A stretch of DNA of 6,561 nt, taken from positions 1 through 6,561 of the forward strand of contig JAKATS010000124.1 of NCBI GenBank assembly GCA_021818645.1, written 5' to 3'. Both the position numbers and the translations under genes were made by a program. This document shows positions 5,188-6,561 of this stretch, piece by piece. The notes under the pieces are model-generated. The model saw only the letters and a list, made by a program, of their open reading frames with translations, was not told where the DNA came from and made no database searches. The DNA is from Acidobacteriota bacterium (GTDB lineage: Bacteria > Acidobacteriota > Terriglobia > Terriglobales > SCQP01). Position 1 is the stretch's first letter. Every line of letters begins with the position of its first letter.

Positions 5188-5817
5188 TTAGTACGAAGCG
5201 CTCACGATGCAGCCGTTGCAGACCGTGGCGTGATGGGTGATGATGCCCGTCACAATGGCGGGAACGGCGATGATCGCCACGGCTACAGGATAGGGAACGG
5301 TGCGTCCACCTCCAGCCATACCGGAGCCTCCGCCCATGGCCATACGGGCAGCTTTTCCGGAAGCGATGGTAAAGGTTTTTCCGGAAGAGGTCACGCGCAG
5401 CGCGCCATGGTTGGCGACAATGTAAAGCAGATTATTCTGCATCCGGGAGACGGTATAAATTCCCGCCTGACCCGCGGGGGCAATGCGGACTTGCTGCACC
5501 AGCACCGGCAGGCTGCCGGAAACGCGCACCTCGCCATAGCTCAGGCGCAGGCCGTTCACCCGGGCGGCCAGACGGAAACGAGCTTGTGCGCCGGCCAGAA
5601 CCGCGGCATGGGGCAGCACCATGCGTGCGCCGCCTTTGAGGCCAACTGCAACTACGTCGCCGGGCATGACCGCGGCGCCGCTGATAACTGACTGGCCATT
5701 CAGCAGCACTTGACCTGCTAATGGAGTAATCATGGCTGCAGGCTGAGCGGTAAGCGGCAGGCAGGCCATTCCCCAGGTTAAGAATAATGCCAGTATCCAA
5801 CGTGTGCTTTTCATCAT
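5188..5817 (-). CDS. Exported FecR-like domain protein with C-terminal membrane segment
   Basis: Exported protein of 209 residues. Residues 1-24 form a signal peptide (MMKSTRW, a hydrophobic core, then LTAQ). Residues about 34-155 resemble a FecR-type beta-rich domain: GQVLLNGQSVISGAAVMPGD (35-54), short beta repeats such as LRLSYGEVRVSG (90-101), and LLYIVANHGALRV (130-142). A Gly/Met linker (161-171) leads to a hydrophobic stretch (about 175-193) and a short tail with a CxxC pair (Cys200 and Cys203), ending SASY. Classical FecR proteins are membrane regulators of ECF sigma factors, but this one lacks a cytoplasmic anti-sigma part and no sigma gene is next to it. A structural or surface role is equally possible. 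The start is the first of two adjacent ATGs, with a strong AAGGAG (5829-5824) six bases upstream. It has its own candidate promoter upstream and terminator downstream. Confidence 0.72.
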   Translation of the reverse strand: MMKSTRWILALFLTWGMACLPLTAQPAAMITPLAGQVLLNGQSVISGAAVMPGDVVAVGLKGGARMVLPHAAVLAGAQARFRLAARVNGLRLSYGEVRVSGSLPVLVQQVRIAPAGQAGIYTVSRMQNNLLYIVANHGALRVTSSGKTFTIASGKAARMAMGGGSGMAGGGRTVPYPVAVAIIAVPAIVTGIITHHATVCNGCIVSASY

Positions 5818-5899
5818 TCTGATCTCCTTGCTTCAGTTTTGCCGGCTCCGGCGCATCCAGGGACTAGGAGATGCTGACATACCCGCCCCAATGTTAGCT

Positions 5900-5926
5900 A
5901 CTATACCACATTAATCGAGAAAGCAA
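5900..5926 (-). promoter_or_regulatory. Candidate extended -10 promoter of the FecR-like gene
   Basis: The minus strand has TGG-TATAGT (5908-5900), an extended -10 with five of six consensus bases. A weak TTGCTT (5926-5921) lies 15 bases upstream as a possible -35. The predicted leader is about 75 bases and contains the strong ribosome-binding site. A short GC hairpin (GCCGG-CT-CCGGC) also lies in the leader. Confidence 0.45.
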
Positions 5927-5938
5927 CCAGCCATGATT

Positions 5939-6561
5939 TTATTCCGCCGGAGAGGGTGATTCCTGCGGCAATGACCCTTCCGAGTCAGTCAGATGTCGCG
6001 GCCGTCCGGGGAAAACTGAACGGACGATCAGATAGAGCACGGGAATGAAGACCAGGTTCAGGCTGGTCGCCGCCAGCATGCCGCCGAAAACCGCCGTACC
6101 CACCGAATGCCGGGCCGCAGCGCCGGCGCCGGATGCCAGCATGAGGGGAACGATGCCCAGCATGAAAGCCACCGACGTCATCAGGATTGGCCGCAGACGG
6201 ATGCGGGCGGATTCCAGCGTGGCTTCGAGCACGTTGCGGCCACGTTCCCGCAGCTGCTCGGCGAATTCCACGATCAGAATCGAGTTTTTGCTGGCCAGCC
6301 CAATCAGCATGACCAGGCCGATCTGGCAATAAATGTCATCGTAATAGCCGCGCAGCGCCTGCGCCGCCAGCGCGCCCAGCAAAGCGGCCGGGACCGCCAG
6401 CATGACGATGAAAGGCAGCACCCAACTTTCGTATTGCGCTGCCAGAGTCAGAAAGACCACCAGGAAGCCCAGCAGGAAGAGCAGCAGCGTCTTGCTTCCG
6501 GACTGGATTTCTTCCAGCGATAGACCGGTCCAGTCATAACTCATGCCGCGCGGCAGCACCT
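5939..6561 (-). CDS. RND efflux pump inner-membrane subunit (HAE1/AcrB family), C-terminal part
   Basis: These are the last 206 residues of a proton-driven resistance-nodulation-division pump subunit, usually about 1,040-1,070 residues long; the rest lies beyond the right edge. It would form a trimer in the inner membrane and export drugs or other hydrophobic compounds through a periplasmic adaptor and an outer-membrane channel. The visible start, LPRGMSYDWTGLS (2-14), is the usual link into the last membrane bundle. Five membrane helices follow, at about 24-40, 49-68, 77-99, 125-143 and 154-180. Family motifs are LAAQYESW (39-46), GLASKNSILIVEFA (87-100) and RLRPILMTSVAF (121-132), plus the GAGAAARHSVGTAVFGGM block (144-161). 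The tail after the last helix is short and polar. The specific substrate cannot be told from this part. The GTG at 6559 is an internal codon, not a start. Confidence 0.95.
   Translation of the reverse strand, partial: VLPRGMSYDWTGLSLEEIQSGSKTLLLFLLGFLVVFLTLAAQYESWVLPFIVMLAVPAALLGALAAQALRGYYDDIYCQIGLVMLIGLASKNSILIVEFAEQLRERGRNVLEATLESARIRLRPILMTSVAFMLGIVPLMLASGAGAAARHSVGTAVFGGMLAATSLNLVFIPVLYLIVRSVFPGRPRHLTDSEGSLPQESPSPAE

Noticed and set aside
4648..5691. Long plus-strand open frame of 347 codons antisense to nnr and the FecR-like gene
   Set aside because: It crosses the start of one well-supported gene, a strong terminator and the 3' half of another, has no family motifs, and its composition is that of a complement of GC-rich coding DNA.

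Overview
The window is a compact, GC-rich (about 60 %) stretch of a bacterial chromosome. Nearly all genes lie on the minus strand; only one small gene is on the plus strand. There are no rRNA or tRNA genes, insertion sequences, CRISPR arrays or phage genes. The mix of genes (an HAE1-type RND pump, a FecR-like exported protein, NnrE/D next to TsaE, a TPM/LemA pair with a nucleotidyltransferase-like protein between them) and the codon use suggest a diderm soil or sediment bacterium. My best guess is Acidobacteriota, from the style of the proteins only; no taxonomic marker gene is present.

Layout, left to right. At 1-102 (minus) is the N-terminal start of a gene cut by the window edge, probably an ECF sigma factor. 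From 213 to 2349 is a minus-strand three-gene operon read right to left: a TPM-domain (YgcG-type) membrane protein with a glycine-rich tail, a nucleotidyltransferase-fold protein with an altered active-site motif, and LemA. The last two overlap by 4 bases. A GC-rich hairpin with a short T run follows lemA. At 2350-2598 is a divergent intergenic region. At 2599-2908 (plus) is a small membrane-type gene that reads as one protein only if a single base is skipped near 2713. A perfect 8-bp hairpin sits in the 37-base gap between it and the convergent tsaE. From 2946 to 5105 (minus) lies an nnrE/D-tsaE operon: NAD(P)HX repair followed by the ATPase of tRNA t6A synthesis. A strong -10 box lies only 12 bases upstream of the nnrE/D start codon. 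At 5188-5817 (minus) is a secreted or anchored FecR-like protein with a strong ribosome-binding site and its own intrinsic terminator. At 5939-6561 (minus) is the C-terminal fifth of an RND efflux pump inner-membrane subunit.

How the genes work together. NnrE/D and TsaE are housekeeping functions often found side by side. TPM proteins and LemA are envelope proteins that often occur together; here a cytosolic nucleotidyltransferase-like protein is translationally coupled to LemA, which makes this the least explained module. The FecR-like gene and the RND pump look like separate units. The sharpest curiosities are the nucleotidyltransferase between TPM and LemA with an Asp-to-Asn change, the single-base frameshift in the small plus-strand gene, and two genes whose only good -10 boxes lie almost on top of the start codon with no ribosome-binding site.
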